From positions 124,001 through 188,000 of the forward strand of contig NZ_KB898194.1 in the NCBI RefSeq assembly GCF_000377505.1: a DNA stretch of 64,000 nucleotides. Direction: 5' to 3'. The position numbers were made by a program, and so were the translations under genes. Positions within the stretch are counted from its first letter, which is position 1, and every line of letters starts with the position of its first letter. The DNA is from Paenibacillus massiliensis 2301065 = DSM 16942 (GTDB lineage: Bacteria > Bacillota > Bacilli > Paenibacillales > Paenibacillaceae). Shown in pieces: positions 61,905-64,000 of this stretch. The notes under the pieces were generated by a model, which worked only from the letters and a program-made list of their open reading frames with translations, did no database searches and was not told the origin of the DNA.

Positions 61905-63056
61905 ATGCAATACAAGAATTTTGTACTGGCGCCTGATTCCTTTAAAGAGAGCATGACCGCCAAGGAAGTATGCGTAGCCATGGAGAAAGGACTACGGAAA
62001 GTGTATCCTGAAGCCAATTATATTCATGTGCCAATGGCAGATGGCGGTGAGGGAACGGTACAATCTTTGGTAGATGCTTCAGACGGACAGCTGCTGTATG
62101 CTGAGGTGACGGGTCCGCTGGGTCAGATGGTAACGGCTTCCTATGGCATTATGGGAGATGGAACGACAGCTGCTGTCGAGATGGCGTCAGCCAGTGGTAT
62201 CCATCTGGTGGAAAAGTCAGCTCGTAATCCGCTGATTACGACCACTTACGGTACAGGCGAGCTGATACGCGAATGTCTGGAGCGTGGTGTCCGCAAGATC
62301 ATTATTGGGATTGGTGGAAGTGCGACAAATGACGGTGGCACAGGAATGGCTGCTGCGCTAGGGGCTCGCTTCCTGGATGCTGCAGGCGAAGAGCTACCAT
62401 GGGGGGGAGGAAGTCTCGGTCGTCTGTCTTCCATTGACCTCACTGGACTAGACCCGCGATTGCAGGAGGTACAGCTGATCGTGGCTTGTGATGTGACAAA
62501 TCCGCTCTGTGGTCCTACAGGGGCCTCGGTTGTATTTGGTCCACAGAAAGGCGCTACACCAGACATGGTGCAGCAGCTTGATGCCAATCTCGCTCACTAT
62601 GCAGAGGTCGTGAATCGCAAGCTGGGTAAGAATGTATTGGATGTACCAGGTGCTGGTGCTGCAGGCGGTCTTGGTGCAGGCCTGTTGATTTTTACGCAGG
62701 CGGTATTACAAAAAGGGATTGATATTGTCATCGAATACACCGGGCTTAGCGATAAAATAGCTACGGCTGATGTCGTATTCACAGGCGAGGGCGGAATTGA
62801 CTTCCAGACCAAATTCGGGAAGACACCCTACGGCGTAGCGAGAGCCGCCAAAGCTAAAGGCAAGAGGGTAATTGCTCTGGCGGGTTATGTCGGTGCCGGA
62901 ATCGAGACGTTGTATAATGAGGGCATTGATGCGATCTTTGGGATTGTCCCTGGAGCTTCTGCTTTAGAGCATTTGCTGGCCGAGGGTCCCGAAAATGTAG
63001 AGCGTACAGCCGAAAATATTGCGCGTGTGTTGCAATTCGGCAAGAGCTTATGCTAG
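61905..63056 (+). CDS. Glycerate kinase
   Basis: 383 residues with GGGGTGAGAG upstream. It phosphorylates D-glycerate, usually at the 2-position in this GarK/GlxK class, giving 2-phosphoglycerate for lower glycolysis. Motifs: APDSFKESMTAKE at the start, MADGGEGT, the nucleotide loop IIGIGGSATNDGGTGMAAAL (about 127-146), GAGAAGGLGAGL, and FTGEGGIDFQTKFGKTPYGV. It is placed between the GntP permease and the CdaR-like regulator. Confidence 0.96.
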   Translation: MQYKNFVLAPDSFKESMTAKEVCVAMEKGLRKVYPEANYIHVPMADGGEGTVQSLVDASDGQLLYAEVTGPLGQMVTASYGIMGDGTTAAVEMASASGIHLVEKSARNPLITTTYGTGELIRECLERGVRKIIIGIGGSATNDGGTGMAAALGARFLDAAGEELPWGGGSLGRLSSIDLTGLDPRLQEVQLIVACDVTNPLCGPTGASVVFGPQKGATPDMVQQLDANLAHYAEVVNRKLGKNVLDVPGAGAAGGLGAGLLIFTQAVLQKGIDIVIEYTGLSDKIATADVVFTGEGGIDFQTKFGKTPYGVARAAKAKGKRVIALAGYVGAGIETLYNEGIDAIFGIVPGASALEHLLAEGPENVERTAENIARVLQFGKSLC

Positions 63057-63148
63057 AAGAGGATTCACTGACTGCTTCAACTCTGGATTGAAGATCATTT
63101 AACCATGACATGTGGACTCATTGGCTTGACCTCCAATCGCTTCATTAC

Positions 63149-64000
63149 TTATTGATGCATCCGCAGTAGCTCATAGATCAACTCGGTGAGCTGTAGTAGA
63201 TCGCGTGGATCTCGCCCGGTGATGGCATGAATTCGCTTCAGACGGTATTGTAAAGTATTGCGATGTATATTCAGGGATTCGGCGGTCAGAGACATGCTTC
63301 CATTGTGATGAATGAAGCTTCGGAGTGTGTCCAGCAGCTCAGGTGTATCCTCCAGCTTGTGAGTGGTATGGGCAGGGCCATCAAGCCTTGCCTGACTCCA
63401 CTGGATGAGGAACTCCACTTCATCGTAGGTCGTTACCTGCTGTGAAGGCCATAGCGCGAACAGGATGGACATGGCAGCCTTAGCCTGAGCATAGCTACTC
63501 GCAATACTGGCTTCGTGCCGTCCCCTGGAGATCCGAATGCTCGGATGATCAAGGAGCAGTCTTCGAATATGCTTATCCACATCCTCAGGCTGCTGCACTA
63601 GCAGAAGCCATGTATCATTTTCCACCTGAAAGGCAGTCTTGAATAGTAGCAGTATAGAGTCCTCGCTAGCTAGTGAGGAACTCTTCACATACAGGACCGT
63701 TGTCTTTATGACGAGATCTAGCTGATAGGCTATGGCTTCTTTTCTCAGCTTCTGGGAATAGGCTCCATGATGGGAGAGCAGCAGCTCCACAAAGGCCTTC
63801 TTGCGATTCGCCTCCTCCGCACGATGCTCCAGCATGGTGCGCTGTTCAATGAGCAGGGACACCGTCGTTCTGACAATACTGCAAAAGGGGCGCACCTCAT
63901 CAGGATTGCCCGTAATTCCGATGACCCCGACACAGACGTTTCCTATGAAAATCGGCTCGTTTGTTCCTTGCTTCTCGTTGGTCCCATCCTCCCATACCTC
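63149..64000 (-). CDS. CdaR-family sugar-diacid/glycerate regulator, N-terminus off the window
   Basis: The minus-strand frame is open to the right edge, giving 283 visible residues; an internal GTG at 63895 is not the start. The part nearest the edge reads VGVIGITGNPDEVRPF, the end of the sugar-diacid recognition domain. A variable middle region follows, and the C-terminal PucR-type helix-turn-helix (SLNIHRNTLQYRLKRIHAIT) ends the protein. CdaR activates glycerate, glucarate or galactarate genes. It faces the permease-kinase genes convergently and is their likely regulator. Confidence 0.93.
   Translation of the reverse strand, partial: EVWEDGTNEKQGTNEPIFIGNVCVGVIGITGNPDEVRPFCSIVRTTVSLLIEQRTMLEHRAEEANRKKAFVELLLSHHGAYSQKLRKEAIAYQLDLVIKTTVLYVKSSSLASEDSILLLFKTAFQVENDTWLLLVQQPEDVDKHIRRLLLDHPSIRISRGRHEASIASSYAQAKAAMSILFALWPSQQVTTYDEVEFLIQWSQARLDGPAHTTHKLEDTPELLDTLRSFIHHNGSMSLTAESLNIHRNTLQYRLKRIHAITGRDPRDLLQLTELIYELLRMHQ

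Overview
The window looks like a chromosomal segment of a Paenibacillus-type Firmicute. This is inferred from strong AGGAGG ribosome binding sites, frequent ATGA start/stop overlaps, YesM/YesN two-component pairs beside ABC sugar transporters, a thermolysin-type neutral protease, a pyr operon ending carB-pyrF-pyrE, and intracellular glycoside hydrolases typical of plant-polymer saprophytes. No insertion sequence, CRISPR array, rRNA operon or intact prophage was seen.

Layout. 1-2.8 kb: end of the pyrimidine operon (carB tail, pyrF, pyrE) with an unexplained 18-bp inverted repeat between carB and pyrF. 2.9-8.4 kb: a four-gene operon (ECF S-component, double-headed EcfA ATPase, EcfT, PHP-domain hydrolase) divergent from an RpiR regulator, with a candidate operator between them. 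8.7-18.6 kb: a cytoplasmic heparinase II/III-like lyase plus KdgF-like cupin, divergent from two ABC permeases, a YesM/YesN pair and a binding lipoprotein. This reads as import and cleavage of a uronate-containing oligosaccharide. 18.7-24.2 kb: a patch of oxidoreductases, almost one regulator per enzyme, with a pair of divergent MerR-type promoters of 19-bp spacing. 24.6-28.6 kb: GH2 beta-galactosidase divergent from an AraC regulator.

28.8-31.4 kb: small genes (54, 53, 64 and 56 residues) around two tRNA genes (CAU, probably Ile2; UAA, Leu), then a short possibly phage-derived scar. 31.5-37 kb: a secreted Fn3 protein, then glycerol use (PocR/AraC regulator, glycerol dehydrogenase, fused DhaK-DhaL kinase). 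37.1-43.3 kb: GH32 fructosidase with an Lpl-type ABC importer under a LacI regulator. 43.4-50.1 kb: FAD/Rieske oxidoreductase, LacI and GH4 6-phospho-glycosidase, and an M4 protease. 50.7-55.4 kb: an AraC/siderophore-binding-domain regulator divergent from a NikA/CntA-like lipoprotein and an MFS transporter behind a Fur-like box. 55.8-64 kb: GH67 alpha-glucuronidase, an MFS/TetR pair, and a glycerate module (GntP permease, glycerate kinase, CdaR-like regulator running off the right edge).

Most of the window is carbon scavenging: importers bring in oligosaccharides, intracellular hydrolases or lyases cut them, and each cluster has its own regulator. None of the sugar ABC clusters carries an ATPase, so a shared MsmK-type ATPase elsewhere is inferred. 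The best candidates for new biology are the ECF-PHP-RpiR operon, the Fur-boxed nikA/MFS/AraC unit, the paired MerR promoters and the structured carB-pyrF spacer.
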